Source: Acidobacteriota bacterium (lineage in GTDB: Bacteria; Acidobacteriota; Blastocatellia; UBA7656). Taken from it: a stretch of DNA of 64,000 nucleotides. Below, one piece after another: positions 8,898 through 16,885 of the stretch. Each line of letters starts with the position of its first letter. Positions within the stretch are counted from its first letter, which is position 1. The notes under the pieces are model-generated. The model was not told the DNA's origin, searched no databases, and was given only the letters and a program-made list of their open reading frames with translations. A program made the position numbers and the translations under genes. The DNA lies in assembly GCA_040754075.1 (NCBI GenBank), contig JBFMDH010000028.1, positions 1 through 64,000 of the forward strand. Direction: 5' to 3'.

Positions 8898-9587
8898 TCA
8901 AGAAGCCAGTCCGAAGTACAGCATCACGACTCCAAACGAATCCACTAATCCATGTGCCAGAATGCTGGCCCAGAGATTGCGGCCTGAGAATAGATAGGCT
9001 ATACCAAACATCAAACCTGCAAAGCCGGAATCCACCATTCCCGCAGGCCCTTTGTAATAATGTCCAATCCCGAATAGAACGGAGACCAAGATCATTCCCG
9101 CCCAATAGGCAACCTTGGTTCGTTGACCTAGGTCGGCGGCGCGGGTGAGCAAATAGCCGCGATAGACGATCTCTTCGCCGAACGCGGCGAAGCTCCAGAC
9201 GATAGCCAACCAGCGCAGCGCCTCCAGCGGGTTGCCTGTGATCGCATCAACCCCGGCGGGAGCTACTGCCGGAGGCCAGATTCGCTCGGTGAGCGGGTCA
9301 ATGACAATTGCGGCAAGCGCAATTCTCAACGCCGCCGCGCCCAGCGCAATCAGAATCACGCGCTTCCAGGAATCGGGTCGCTTGAACCCCAACGCCGAAA
9401 ATCCGCCATTGCGCAGGCGCACCGATAACAGCCCCAGCACGACGAGAATCGGCACTTCGTTCGGAATTACATGGAAAACGTTGTACCCAATCACAATGGC
9501 AGCGCCCAGCGCAAGTTCAAAGCCACTCAACAGACGCGAATCCGGGAGGTAAGGCTTCACACGCTGGTTTGAGGATATAAAACCCAT
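8898..9587 (-). CDS. CPBP family intramembrane glutamic endopeptidase
   Basis: This 229-residue polytopic protein has about seven hydrophobic segments. The three CPBP (Abi, formerly CAAX protease) motifs are in order: EExxxR in FGEEIVYRGYLL (E138, E139, R143), FxxxH in LFGIGHYYKG (F172, H176), and HxxxD in AHGLVDSFG (H212, D216). AGGAGTG precedes the ATG. Family members cleave or process membrane proteins, peptides or prenylated substrates. The substrate here is unknown and no bacteriocin genes are adjacent. Confidence 0.88.
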   Translation of the reverse strand: MGFISSNQRVKPYLPDSRLLSGFELALGAAIVIGYNVFHVIPNEVPILVVLGLLSVRLRNGGFSALGFKRPDSWKRVILIALGAAALRIALAAIVIDPLTERIWPPAVAPAGVDAITGNPLEALRWLAIVWSFAAFGEEIVYRGYLLTRAADLGQRTKVAYWAGMILVSVLFGIGHYYKGPAGMVDSGFAGLMFGIAYLFSGRNLWASILAHGLVDSFGVVMLYFGLAS

Positions 9588-9805
9588 ACAATCACTCCTA
9601 TGATGAGAATCTACTTCTGCATTTCTTTAATTCCTTGTCGGAGGTTTTCAACAAGCACGAGAGCAATTACACTTTGGCATCACTGAGACCGGGAGTTTGA
9701 TGAAATTCAAACGCGCTCAACATCCAAAACCAAAAACGCCATTAAGAGGAAACCTAACCCTATTACACTGAAAGCCTGTGAGTTGTAGGAATCAAATTCC
9801 CAATA

Positions 9806-10249
9806 TTATTGGCGAACGGCAGTAAATGTTCCGCTTTTCATTACATAACCGGTTGGGGAACTCTCATCAACTTGATCGGTGATAATCACCAAGTTGCCGA
9901 TTATAGAATTCTCTCCCACCTTCATTCCCCGCAAAATGATTGTCGAAGGTCCGCTGGTAAACTGTGCCGGAAAAACCGGTCCTGCAAACTCCCAACTCAC
10001 TTTTAATTCGGTGGCGGTCTCTTGATACGCCAAAGGTCCGCCGCTAATTTCAGTGCCGCCGATTCCCCTTCCATTTTTTTGAAATATCATGGGTGTTGTT
10101 AAACCCGCCGACTCATTAGGTCTCATAGTGAATAACCATTGCCCCTTAGACTTCGCGCCTGTCTCCGGCAGATTTAGAAGGAATACAATGAAAAGAGGCA
10201 TTACTACTATTCCTATAAGAAGAACTTGATTTACATTTTTTTGCTTCAT
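9806..10249 (-). CDS. Secreted or anchored protein of unknown function
   Basis: A 147-residue protein starting MKQKNVNQVLLIGIVVMPLF with a hydrophobic segment to about residue 26, so it is secreted or membrane-anchored. The ATG at 10249 has GGAGAATAACG directly upstream and is preferred over a longer frame starting at 10333. The rest is predicted beta-rich with many glycines (TPMIFQKNGRGIGGTEISGG, GNLVIITDQVDE). The pattern is reminiscent of small lipocalin-like or beta-sandwich proteins, but no family was recognised. Confidence 0.6.
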   Translation of the reverse strand: MKQKNVNQVLLIGIVVMPLFIVFLLNLPETGAKSKGQWLFTMRPNESAGLTTPMIFQKNGRGIGGTEISGGPLAYQETATELKVSWEFAGPVFPAQFTSGPSTIILRGMKVGENSIIGNLVIITDQVDESSPTGYVMKSGTFTAVRQ

Positions 10250-10478
10250 CGTTATTCTCCGATGCCTGCTTCCAGATTTCGCGTGAGTGCTAGTTTTCTT
10301 TTCAGAACGCCAGTTGGCTCGGCTTAGGGTCATGAGTGAGCCGATTGCGCGAGTGAAAACTACCGGCTCAAGTGGAGTGTAAAACTCCCCCCGCTTCTTA
10401 CGATAACCTTGAGAGCTATTTCACAATGCAAAAGCATGAAGTTGCCAGTTGGTCTTGCAGCCCTTTTGAATTGAGAAC

Positions 10479-11009
10479 TCACCTTGTAGCTGGCATATTG
10501 GTGGCAGGCTTGATTTGTCCTCGATGGCACGTCGTGCAATTGATGGAGCCTTTTCCAATAGTTTGTTTCAATTCCTCATTGACCTTGCCCATGAACTGCC
10601 ACATTTTGCGCGTCGTCTGTTTCGCTTCTTTATCATCTTTTTCCCATTGGTCAGGAATATGACAATGCGCGCAGTCGACGCCAAGCGAGGTATTAAACGC
10701 CACTTCCATTACCCGCAGGAGGCGTCCGGCAGGCATACCTTTGAACAGTTGAATATTTTTGAAAACCTGTTCAGCGGGTTTATTTTCTTGCCCGGCAATC
10801 TGCTTTTCAAGCGCCGTTATCAACGGATTCTTGGCGTTTTGAGTCCCGCCAGCCTGCGTTGCCTGCATTTCAGCAATAAACCGATCCTCTCGATAGTTAT
10901 TCATCGCCGCAGAAGCGTCGGTGATGATTGCTTGATTGTTCAGCAAAAAGAGGCATACCAAAACGAGCAAAAGCCCGGTGAGTGTGCGGTTAATAGTATT
11001 TTTTTGCAT
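10479..11009 (-). CDS. Secreted c-type cytochrome of the reaction-centre cytochrome (CytoC_RC) type
   Basis: A 176-residue exported protein (signal anchor at about residues 8-32). It has two haem-binding motifs, CAHCH at 113-117 and CTTCH at 158-162. The spacing and surroundings (FKGMPAGRLLRVMEVAFNTS, SLGVDCAHCHIPDQWEKDD, QTTRKMWQFMGKVNEEL, CTTCHRGQ) match the short proteins related to photosynthetic reaction-centre cytochrome c subunits that are common in non-phototrophic acidobacteria. GAGGAG precedes the ATG. The likely role is periplasmic electron transfer; the partner is unknown. Confidence 0.85.
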   Translation of the reverse strand: MQKNTINRTLTGLLLVLVCLFLLNNQAIITDASAAMNNYREDRFIAEMQATQAGGTQNAKNPLITALEKQIAGQENKPAEQVFKNIQLFKGMPAGRLLRVMEVAFNTSLGVDCAHCHIPDQWEKDDKEAKQTTRKMWQFMGKVNEELKQTIGKGSINCTTCHRGQIKPATNMPATR

Positions 11010-11521
11010 TGTATAATCTCCTCAAGATTTAAATTGTTCGGTTTCAGTGGGGGAGACAGTTCCGTCGAAATGTCGTCGCCTGTTGACTTCTACGAATTTT
11101 AAGCAACAGAATTTTGTCGGGAAAAATGCCTCTGCCAGAAGCCGGTTTCCTTCTACCACAAGGGATGTAACCTTCTCTCGCATCATACGAATCCCTCTTT
11201 GTTTGCAAAGTAATGTTAAGTTTTCGTCAGCACTAATCTAGCGGCGCGCGCTTGACTCCGCCATTCAATTGGGATGGAGTGCAAGCTTTAAGGGGCAATT
11301 TGCCGAAATTATGGGACAGTTGTTTGGACTCAGTATGGCTTATCGAACCAATTAACTCGCGTTCAACTAAAATCTGCCCCTTCAAAGAAAAAAGTTCGAG
11401 TAATGAGCGAAAAAACGAGGGTGTCTCATCTCCTAAGCAAGAAGGCGATGAGCAAAACCTAAAGCAAATCTCGCTACTCGTTAATTCAACTAAGCGATGG
11501 GAATGAAATAAATGTGCCTTG
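11010..11521. other. Intergenic stretch, no gene supported
   Basis: About 510 bases between the cytochrome gene and the end of the TetR gene. Short frames exist on the plus strand (for example one of 84 codons starting with TTG at 11252) but have no ribosome site, no recognisable motif and unusual composition. No RNA gene, strong hairpin or repeat was found. Confidence 0.45.
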
Positions 11522-12175
11522 TCAGTTGTCTCTCAGGTTTTCCAAAGCAGGCTTAGGGATTCCTAATCCCAGCAAAAATTCACGACACATAGTCCACAAC
11601 TGTTTCTCCTCACGGATAACTTTGGAAATCGTATTCAATCCAATAAGAAAGGCAACGAAAGTTCTTGCAGCCGTGTTTACGTCTGCAAGAGGTTCAACCT
11701 CCCCTTGATGAATAGCTTGTTGCAGCAACTGTTCAAGCACTGTCACTTGAGTTTCTACAAGTTCCTCAAGCATTGGACCTATAGAATTTTCGACGCCAAC
11801 CAATTCCGCGATACTATTGCAAACCAAACAGCCGCGCGCTTCTGCGTCAGCGGCTCGAACCTGGCATATCTTGCGCATAACCCTAACTAACACAGGGATG
11901 ACAGGCTGACCTGTTTCCAGTTTACTGAGCGGCACATCAGGTGTTTGTGTTGCATAAAGTTGAAGCGCCTCACTGAACAGGCTTTCACGACTTCCGAAAC
12001 TGTTATAAAAACTCGAACGCTGAATTCCCATTGCATCAGCTAAGTCTTTTGCTGAAACAGCTAGAAATCCCTTTCTCCAGAACAGATTCATTGCTGCCTC
12101 GACGGCTTCTTCACGTACAAAACCCACCGGTCGCCCGGTTCTGTTTTGCAAAGACTCACTCACCTTTTCATCCAC
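11522..12175 (-). CDS. TetR/AcrR family transcriptional regulator
   Basis: A 217-residue regulator. The DNA-binding part (about residues 20-65) reads EEAVEAAMNLFWRKGFLAVS then KDLADAMGIQRSSFYNSFGS, a textbook TetR helix-turn-helix. The rest is a helical ligand-binding and dimerisation domain with a cysteine pair (EARGCLVCNS). The GTG at 12175 is chosen because GGAGGTGG ends about 5 bases before it; a TTG ten codons upstream has no such site. It is divergent from the carboxymuconolactone-decarboxylase-like gene, and a palindrome lies between them, so it probably represses that gene and itself. Ligand unknown. Confidence 0.9.
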   Translation of the reverse strand: MDEKVSESLQNRTGRPVGFVREEAVEAAMNLFWRKGFLAVSAKDLADAMGIQRSSFYNSFGSRESLFSEALQLYATQTPDVPLSKLETGQPVIPVLVRVMRKICQVRAADAEARGCLVCNSIAELVGVENSIGPMLEELVETQVTVLEQLLQQAIHQGEVEPLADVNTAARTFVAFLIGLNTISKVIREEKQLWTMCREFLLGLGIPKPALENLRDN

Positions 12176-12200
12176 TACACCACCTCCAAAATAATATCTG

Positions 12201-12212
12201 GACAATATTGTC
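12201..12212. promoter_or_regulatory. Palindrome GACAATATTGTC, candidate TetR operator
   Basis: A perfect 12-base palindrome lies just upstream of the TetR start. Related half-sites TGGACA and TGTCCA recur nearby at about 12223 and 12270, within the 164-base divergent promoter region. This is the normal place for a TetR-family operator. Binding itself is inferred. Confidence 0.6.
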
Positions 12213-12339
12213 TAAAAAATACTGGACACAAATGTACAAAACTGGTATCTTCCTGTCAAGTTCTGTTCAAGCTTGTCCAAAACTAGAATTTGTCGCCTCA
12301 GATGGTGACTAATCCAAATTATTTCTAGGAGAAATCGAA

Positions 12340-12915
12340 ATGATCTTTCAAATCCATGATCTAAACACTGCTCCCGCTGGTTCAAGGGAGACCTTGTCAA
12401 TGATTGCACAGAACTACGGATTTTTACCCAACCTCGCAGGGGTCTTCGCGGAGTCTCCGGCGGTGCTCAGGGGTTTGCTGGGAACTATCAGCGCATTCGA
12501 TGCCAAAGAGATGACACTGTCGCCAATTGAGCGACAAGTCGTCTTGCTTGCTGTATCAGTGAAAAACCGGTGTGAGTACTGTACGGCAGCTCACAGTATG
12601 TTAACCAATAAGCTTGGCATCGACCGGAATGAAATCGAAAACCTGCAACAGGGGCGGCGATTGACTGACCAGCGGTTGGAAATTCTGCGTCACTTTGCAG
12701 AAGAAATTCTCGACCGCCGCGGTTTAGTAACCGACAGTGAGCTTGAACTGTTCCTCAACTCCGGGTTCACTAAGGCACAGATTCTCGAAGTGATTTTTGG
12801 CATAGCGATTAAGACCTTGACCAACTATGCCAACCACATTGCTAATCCGCCTGTGAATGAGCAGTTCGCAGGATTCCAACCCAATTGGGCTAATGCTGAA
12901 GTGCGTTTTCTTTGA
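12340..12915 (+). CDS. Carboxymuconolactone decarboxylase family (AhpD-like) protein
   Basis: A 191-residue helical protein. The active-site segment VKNRCEYCTAAHSML has the CxxC pair at residues 78 and 81 and His85, as in AhpD/CMD peroxidase-like proteins. In AhpD the cysteine pair cycles as a redox centre for peroxide reduction. AGGAGA precedes the ATG. It is divergent from a TetR regulator, an arrangement common for CMD genes that respond to electrophiles or oxidants. The exact substrate is not deducible. A near-copy of 20 bases of its 3' end (12881-12900) recurs at 12946-12965 after the stop. Confidence 0.88.
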   Translation: MIFQIHDLNTAPAGSRETLSMIAQNYGFLPNLAGVFAESPAVLRGLLGTISAFDAKEMTLSPIERQVVLLAVSVKNRCEYCTAAHSMLTNKLGIDRNEIENLQQGRRLTDQRLEILRHFAEEILDRRGLVTDSELELFLNSGFTKAQILEVIFGIAIKTLTNYANHIANPPVNEQFAGFQPNWANAEVRFL

Positions 12916-12935
12916 GCGCAGAGGCATAAGCAATT

Positions 12936-13073
12936 TTGTTCCGACCTAATTGAGCTAATGCTGAATTCACAACAGAAACTAATCAAGGACGTTGACTTAC
13001 AGGGGAAACAGTCCAAAGTTTCGGGTATCAGCAGCATACTGAAACACGGTTGATGCCCAATAGGTCGGAACAA
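12936..13073. repeat. Long-loop inverted repeat with TTCCGACC arms
   Basis: TTGTTCCGACCTAATTG at 12936-12952 and its near-perfect reverse complement CAATAGGTCGGAACAA at 13058-13073 enclose about 105 bases between two plus-strand genes. The left arm overlaps a 20-base near-copy (18/20) of the 3' end of the upstream gene. It may be a small mobile palindrome or a transcript-stabilising structure. No open frame of note lies inside it. Confidence 0.6.
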
Positions 13074-13156
13074 TCTGAAAGGGTCGCTTTATGGCGGTCT
13101 CAAGTAATATTTAATTTTTCTCGTCGCAGAAACGGCGAGGCTTTAGAGGAGAAAAA

Positions 13157-13978
13157 ATGGTCAGTAAGAAAATATATGTTGCTTTGATGATAGCGGCATC
13201 TTTGCTGTTTGGGGCTAATATTGCTGTTGCTTGGAATACCAAGAATTTGAATGATGGAAAAATAAAGAGTAGCAAAAAGGTTCGCGCGAAGCCGGTTGCA
13301 CTGTGTGTTGTGCCTGTAAACCGAACCATTGAGTTCAAGGCAGACAAGATGTATGAGTTTGCTATGCTCAGGGTGAAACCTGAAAAGCAGCAGCAATTGA
13401 TGCGATATTTTGGCAGAGTTTTTCCGCTTGCCATAAAATATGGTGTACGCCCTGTCGTATCTTTTATTCCAGAGAGCACTTTTGCCGGTGATGTACATCC
13501 CTCCTTATTCTTTGTAAACGAATGGCCCAGCGAGGAAGCCTTTCGGAATTTCGTCAACGACGCAGAAGTGAAAAGCCACTTTTCGGAGCGAGATGATGCG
13601 CTTGAACAACTAATCAATACGCATACCCGTGTGCAACAGTCCGTAAGCGTATCGCTTAAAGAAGGTGATGTCGTCGAATTAGCTGCCCTTTGGATCAAGC
13701 CGGGAAAAGCTAACCAACTTAGTGAGTATTTTGAACAGGCTATGCCCGTCGCTATGAAATACGGGGTGAAACCATTAGCGCATTTTCAGCCTATAGGAAC
13801 TTACGCTGGCGATTTCATGCCTCAAGTAATGGCTCTCAACCAGTGGCCGAGTATGAAAGCTTTTCAGCAGTTCGTCAAAGATCCGCAACTCGGCAAAATG
13901 ATTCCGCAACGGGATGATGCCCTCTCTCGTATGGTTGTGATCCATTCCAAAGTTCATTTTGAAGTTGATGGAAGGTAA
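13157..13978 (+). CDS. Secreted protein with two tandem DUF1330-like dimeric alpha/beta-barrel domains
   Basis: A 273-residue protein with a signal peptide ending near residue 26 (FGANIAVAW). Two clearly homologous halves follow. The first (about 62-160) has YEFAMLRVKPEKQQQLMRYF, AIKYGVRPVVSF, FAGDVHPSLFFVNEWPSEEA and FRNFVND. The second (about 168-268) has VELAALWIKPGKANQLSEYF, AMKYGVKPLAHF, YAGDFMPQVMALNQWPSMKA and FQQFVKD. The shared pattern, ending in RDDAL, fits the DUF1330/ferredoxin-like fold, which usually occurs as a single cytoplasmic domain. GAGGAG precedes the ATG. A fused pair could mimic the usual dimer. Function unknown. Confidence 0.8.
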   Translation: MVSKKIYVALMIAASLLFGANIAVAWNTKNLNDGKIKSSKKVRAKPVALCVVPVNRTIEFKADKMYEFAMLRVKPEKQQQLMRYFGRVFPLAIKYGVRPVVSFIPESTFAGDVHPSLFFVNEWPSEEAFRNFVNDAEVKSHFSERDDALEQLINTHTRVQQSVSVSLKEGDVVELAALWIKPGKANQLSEYFEQAMPVAMKYGVKPLAHFQPIGTYAGDFMPQVMALNQWPSMKAFQQFVKDPQLGKMIPQRDDALSRMVVIHSKVHFEVDGR

Positions 13979-13998
13979 TGTAAGAGGCGCAAATTGTG

Positions 13999-14040
13999 TC
14001 CGACCAAGATAACATTTTCCCGAATGCTACCTTGGTCGGA
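13999..14040. terminator. Hairpin TCCGACCAAG / CTTGGTCGGA
   Basis: Arms at 13999-14008 and 14031-14040 pair perfectly over 10 bases with a 22-base loop. It lies between the plus-strand gene ending at 13978 and the minus-strand gene ending at 14072. A T-containing run (AATCTTTTC) follows on the plus side. It probably ends transcription from one or both sides. The arm core TCCGACC is shared with the inverted repeat at 12936-13073. Confidence 0.6.
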
Positions 14041-14071
14041 AATCTTTTCAATCAACTCCCCCATGCGGAAA

Positions 14072-14842
14072 TTAGCCTGACTGATTCAGTAGTTTTTGCA
14101 GGTGCTCACGATAGCCTCGACTTGAAGTCAACTGTGTGCCATCCCGCATTACAATCGTATATTTGCCGTGAAACCAGGGAAGCAACTCCTTGATGCGTTC
14201 GATATTGACGATGAGCGAGCGATGAATGCGCAGAAATTTGTCAGGGTCGAGCCGGACAGCCAGTGAATTAATAGTTTCGCGTAGAAGGTGTGATTCTTGA
14301 CCGACGTGCAGTTGGACATAATTGGCTGCTGATTCAATCCAGTCTATTTCCTCGACCCGTAGAAAAAAGACCCGACCACCTGATTTAATCACCAGCCGTT
14401 CAAGCAATTTTGGTCGCGCTTTGAGGTCAGCCAGCAATTCGACAAGTTGGTGGTTGATGCTGCGCGTTTGTTCCCGTTCGATCTGGCGTTTTGCTCGGTA
14501 AAGCGCCTTCTCAAATCGTTCGCGGTCAAAGGGCTTCAGCAAATAATCAAGCGCATGCACCTCGAATGCGCGTAGCGCGTACTGGTCGTATGCGGTCACG
14601 AAAATGACGAATGGTAGAGTATCTGGTTTAATGGTTTCCAGCACACCAAAACCATCCAGTTCAGGCATTTGTACATCCAGGAAAATCAGATCGGGAGAGC
14701 GCTCTTCGATAGCAGCGACCGCAGCCAGCCCGTTACTGCACTCGCCTATAATGTCAATCTCCGCATCCTCTGCGAGTAGAACTGCAAGTTTCTCGCGCGC
14801 CAGAGATTCATCATCAACAATCAATATCCGGAGTTTTGTCAT
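14072..14842 (-). CDS. LytTR family response regulator
   Basis: A 256-residue regulator. The receiver domain (about 1-120) starts MTKLRILIVDDESLAREKL, with the phosphoacceptor Asp in PDLIFLDVQMPELDGFGVLE and the conserved Lys in YLLKPFDRERFE. The LytTR DNA-binding domain (about 150-250) has RVFFLRVEEIDWIESAANYV, RIHRSLIVNIERIKEL and TQLTSSRGYREHLQKL. The ATG at 14842 lies four bases after the kinase stop codon, which supports it over a longer frame from 14866. It forms a two-component system with the upstream kinase. Targets are unknown. Confidence 0.93.
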   Translation of the reverse strand: MTKLRILIVDDESLAREKLAVLLAEDAEIDIIGECSNGLAAVAAIEERSPDLIFLDVQMPELDGFGVLETIKPDTLPFVIFVTAYDQYALRAFEVHALDYLLKPFDRERFEKALYRAKRQIEREQTRSINHQLVELLADLKARPKLLERLVIKSGGRVFFLRVEEIDWIESAANYVQLHVGQESHLLRETINSLAVRLDPDKFLRIHRSLIVNIERIKELLPWFHGKYTIVMRDGTQLTSSRGYREHLQKLLNQSG

Positions 14843-14846
14843 TACT

Positions 14847-15929
14847 TTACCTGTTGCCTTTTTCAATCTGTGCGCTGCACTGCCGAAAAGGAATGATTAG
14901 CTTGACGGTTACCCCCCCTTCAGTTCGATTTTTCAACTCAAAATGTTGCGCAGCACCATAAAGCTGGATAAGCCGCGCTCGCGTGTTCGCCAATCCGACC
15001 CCTTCTGTCAGCCCACTTGAATCGTTATGTTGCAAACCACAACCATTGTCCTGCACCTGAATTTCGAGGGTTTCCCCCTGTCGTCTGGCAAAAACCTCAA
15101 CTGTGCCAGGGGCTGCGCGGGGAGCGATGCCATGCCGAATTGCGTTCTCAACCAGCGGTTGTAGAATCAGATTGGGGACAAGCGCATCCAGGGTCTCTGG
15201 TGCTATCTCCATACAAACTCGCAACCGCTCCTGAAAGCGTGTTTGCTCAATCTCCAAATAGCGTTTGAGAAATTCCAGTTCCTGATTTAATGGCACTTCC
15301 TGCTGCCCTGTATGCTCAAGCGAAAGTCGCAGTAAATCGCTAAGGTGAGCAATCATCCGGTCTGCTTCCTCAACATTCCTCCGCATCAGCGATGATATAG
15401 CGTGTAGCGTATTGAAAAGGAAGTGAGGATTCAACTGCATTCTGAGCGCCTGCAACTGCGCCTGCGAAAGTTGGATTTCCAATTGCGAGGCTCTCAACTC
15501 ATGCAACCGATACTTGCGGTAATACTCGAAGGCATAGATAACACCAACCATCGCCCAGAAGGTGAATAATGTTGAAGAGAATTCCAGACTAGGGAAACGT
15601 TGAGTGAAATTCGGTGCAAGCTGTCGTCGCGCAGAGAACTCAATGGTCATCTTCAAAATCGAAAGAAAAACGCTTGCCGGAAGTTGGACGAATAGTCCGC
15701 GCCTCCAACCTCGCGATTCAAATGGGAAACGTCTGGCTAACCAGATGATTACGGGTGAGAGAGCAGCCCAGACATACCAGTCTGTAAATGCGAGAATCAG
15801 CGCTTCGCGCCAAGCTATCGGATTGTTAGAATAGGCGTAGCTTAACTTGAGGCGGGTGGCAGCAAGCAGTCCAATCGCTGTCCATCCCAACGCCACCAAA
15901 CCAATTTTCAAGAATTTGTTTACGCTCAT
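14847..15929 (-). CDS. LytS-type sensor histidine kinase
   Basis: A 360-residue membrane kinase of the His_kinase (PF06580) class. Four hydrophobic segments (about residues 8-135) form the sensor region and a coiled linker follows. The phosphoacceptor box is LRMQLNPHFLFNTLHAISSL and the ATPase domain has NLILQPLVENAIRHGI and VQDNGCG, then GVGLANTRARLIQLYG. No periplasmic sensing domain of note is visible. The start at 15929 (MSVNKFLK) is chosen because the frame upstream lacks a ribosome site, but it is not certain. It is co-transcribed with the LytTR regulator. Confidence 0.9.
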   Translation of the reverse strand: MSVNKFLKIGLVALGWTAIGLLAATRLKLSYAYSNNPIAWREALILAFTDWYVWAALSPVIIWLARRFPFESRGWRRGLFVQLPASVFLSILKMTIEFSARRQLAPNFTQRFPSLEFSSTLFTFWAMVGVIYAFEYYRKYRLHELRASQLEIQLSQAQLQALRMQLNPHFLFNTLHAISSLMRRNVEEADRMIAHLSDLLRLSLEHTGQQEVPLNQELEFLKRYLEIEQTRFQERLRVCMEIAPETLDALVPNLILQPLVENAIRHGIAPRAAPGTVEVFARRQGETLEIQVQDNGCGLQHNDSSGLTEGVGLANTRARLIQLYGAAQHFELKNRTEGGVTVKLIIPFRQCSAQIEKGNR

Positions 15930-16671
15930 TCGGATGCCATTGCCTTTCTTGCTTTGCCCTGCCTGGCATTGTTGAAAATTTGCCCTCAAGCTATCGATTC
16001 ATTTTTCACTCAATGTTCAGAAAACCGGTTAACCTTATACTTCCTTGAGGAGGATACTCAAGCACCGTGAAAACTGAAAGCATGGCGAGTATCTAAGGCG
16101 GATGAAAATGGGATGGTGGAACAATTCTTGAATCAACTTGATTCCATTGACATCATCCAAATCTCATGAATAGAGCGTTCAATTGCGAACCGCTATTTCT
16201 CGCCGTCAAATATGCAGGAAATCCTAATTTGACCGAAATCTATCACGAAAATCGCGTTTGATTAATGCGCGTTTTGAACTGGCTTTTACAGGTTATATGG
16301 CTTAATACTTCTTTTGATGTTGCATAGGCATCAAACGGCCATAACAAAATTATCATCGTCCATACAGGGATTGAAATCAGCGCAAGAAAGACTTTCTGCA
16401 ACACGACTCCGCAGTTAATCCGTACGGTTGGCGTCAGGCTATCAGTCATTGCTTGGATAAGCGGAGCCGATACCAGGTGATGGACTGTCTGTTCTTTGAG
16501 AACATGTGTAACCAATGCAAGGTGTGATTGAGAATTGGCGTCTGCACCTCCAACACCTGTCTTTATGGGAGTATGGACATGAATTTCATCGGATTTCGTT
16601 TGCACCAGAGATTGATTTTCAACAAGAGAAGTAATTCCCCAACGGTTGAGTCTTTTAACCCAGCGTGATCA
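15930..16671. other. Largely non-coding stretch before the riboswitch promoter
   Basis: Between the kinase gene and the promoter at 16672 nothing is convincingly coding. The only long frame is the weak one described separately at 16243-16605. The kinase promoter should lie near 15930-16060, but no clear -35/-10 pair was identified for it. Confidence 0.4.
16243..16605 (-). CDS. Doubtful small membrane protein
   Basis: A 120-residue frame beginning with GTG. It has one hydrophobic segment (around VFLALISIPVWTMIILLWPF) and no visible ribosome site or known motif. It is the longest frame in this gap but may not be a gene. Confidence 0.2.
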   Translation of the reverse strand: MQTKSDEIHVHTPIKTGVGGADANSQSHLALVTHVLKEQTVHHLVSAPLIQAMTDSLTPTVRINCGVVLQKVFLALISIPVWTMIILLWPFDAYATSKEVLSHITCKSQFKTRINQTRFS

Positions 16672-16701
16672 TTGACAGAATAATGAAAAAGTTTTTATAG
16701 T
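16672..16701 (+). promoter_or_regulatory. Sigma70-type promoter of the htpX leader
   Basis: TTGACA at 16672-16677 and TATAGT at 16696-16701 are separated by 18 bases, close to the housekeeping consensus. Transcription would start near 16708, about 10 bases before the riboswitch begins and about 180 bases before the htpX start. Confidence 0.8.
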
Positions 16702-16718
16702 GAAATTTCACAATCGAA

Positions 16719-16831
16719 TAGGGGAGTAGATCACTCCAGTCTGATTGAGCCGTCAATACGATTGCCATAAATGCCCAGGCAATCCGGTTCATCAGCGAAA
16801 GCGAATTTAAGCTTTTCGGATCAAGACCTTT
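16719..16831 (+). ncRNA. yybP-ykoY (Mn2+) riboswitch aptamer
   Basis: The sequence carries the family hallmarks in order. GGGGAGTAG is at 16721-16729. A CTGAT/ATCAG stem encloses CGTCAATACG, a GATTGCC/GGCAATC hairpin and then CGG. A second hairpin is built from CGAAAGC and GCTTTTCG, and the closing strand TCAAGACCTTTT starts at about 16821. This is the layout of yybP-ykoY aptamers (for example CGUCAAUUC-stem-CGG in the Lactococcus RNA), which bind Mn2+ between two loops. The closing strand is also the first arm of the following terminator. Mn2+ binding should therefore keep the terminator from forming and switch the genes on. The consensus was compared from memory; no covariance search was run. 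Confidence 0.92.
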
Positions 16832-16860
16832 TGCGGCACGTGCTGCAAAAGGTCTTTTTA
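16823..16860 (+). terminator. Riboswitch expression-platform terminator
   Basis: AAGACCTTTTGC at 16823-16834 pairs with GCAAAAGGTCTT at 16845-16856. The stem continues inward through GGCAC/GTGCT pairs, and a T-rich run (TTTTTATTTT) follows. It overlaps the closing strand of the Mn2+ aptamer and ends 26 bases before the htpX start codon, so it is an attenuator rather than the end of an upstream gene. Confidence 0.9.
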
Positions 16861-16885
16861 TTTTGGGCAAAAGAGGTTTAAGGGT

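Noticed and set aside
16823-16860. Terminator of an upstream protein gene
   Set aside because: There is no plus-strand gene between 13978 and this hairpin, and it shares a strand with the aptamer.
16655-16870. 71-codon minus-strand frame across the htpX leader
   Set aside because: It is antisense to a well-supported promoter, riboswitch and terminator, with no ribosome site or motif.
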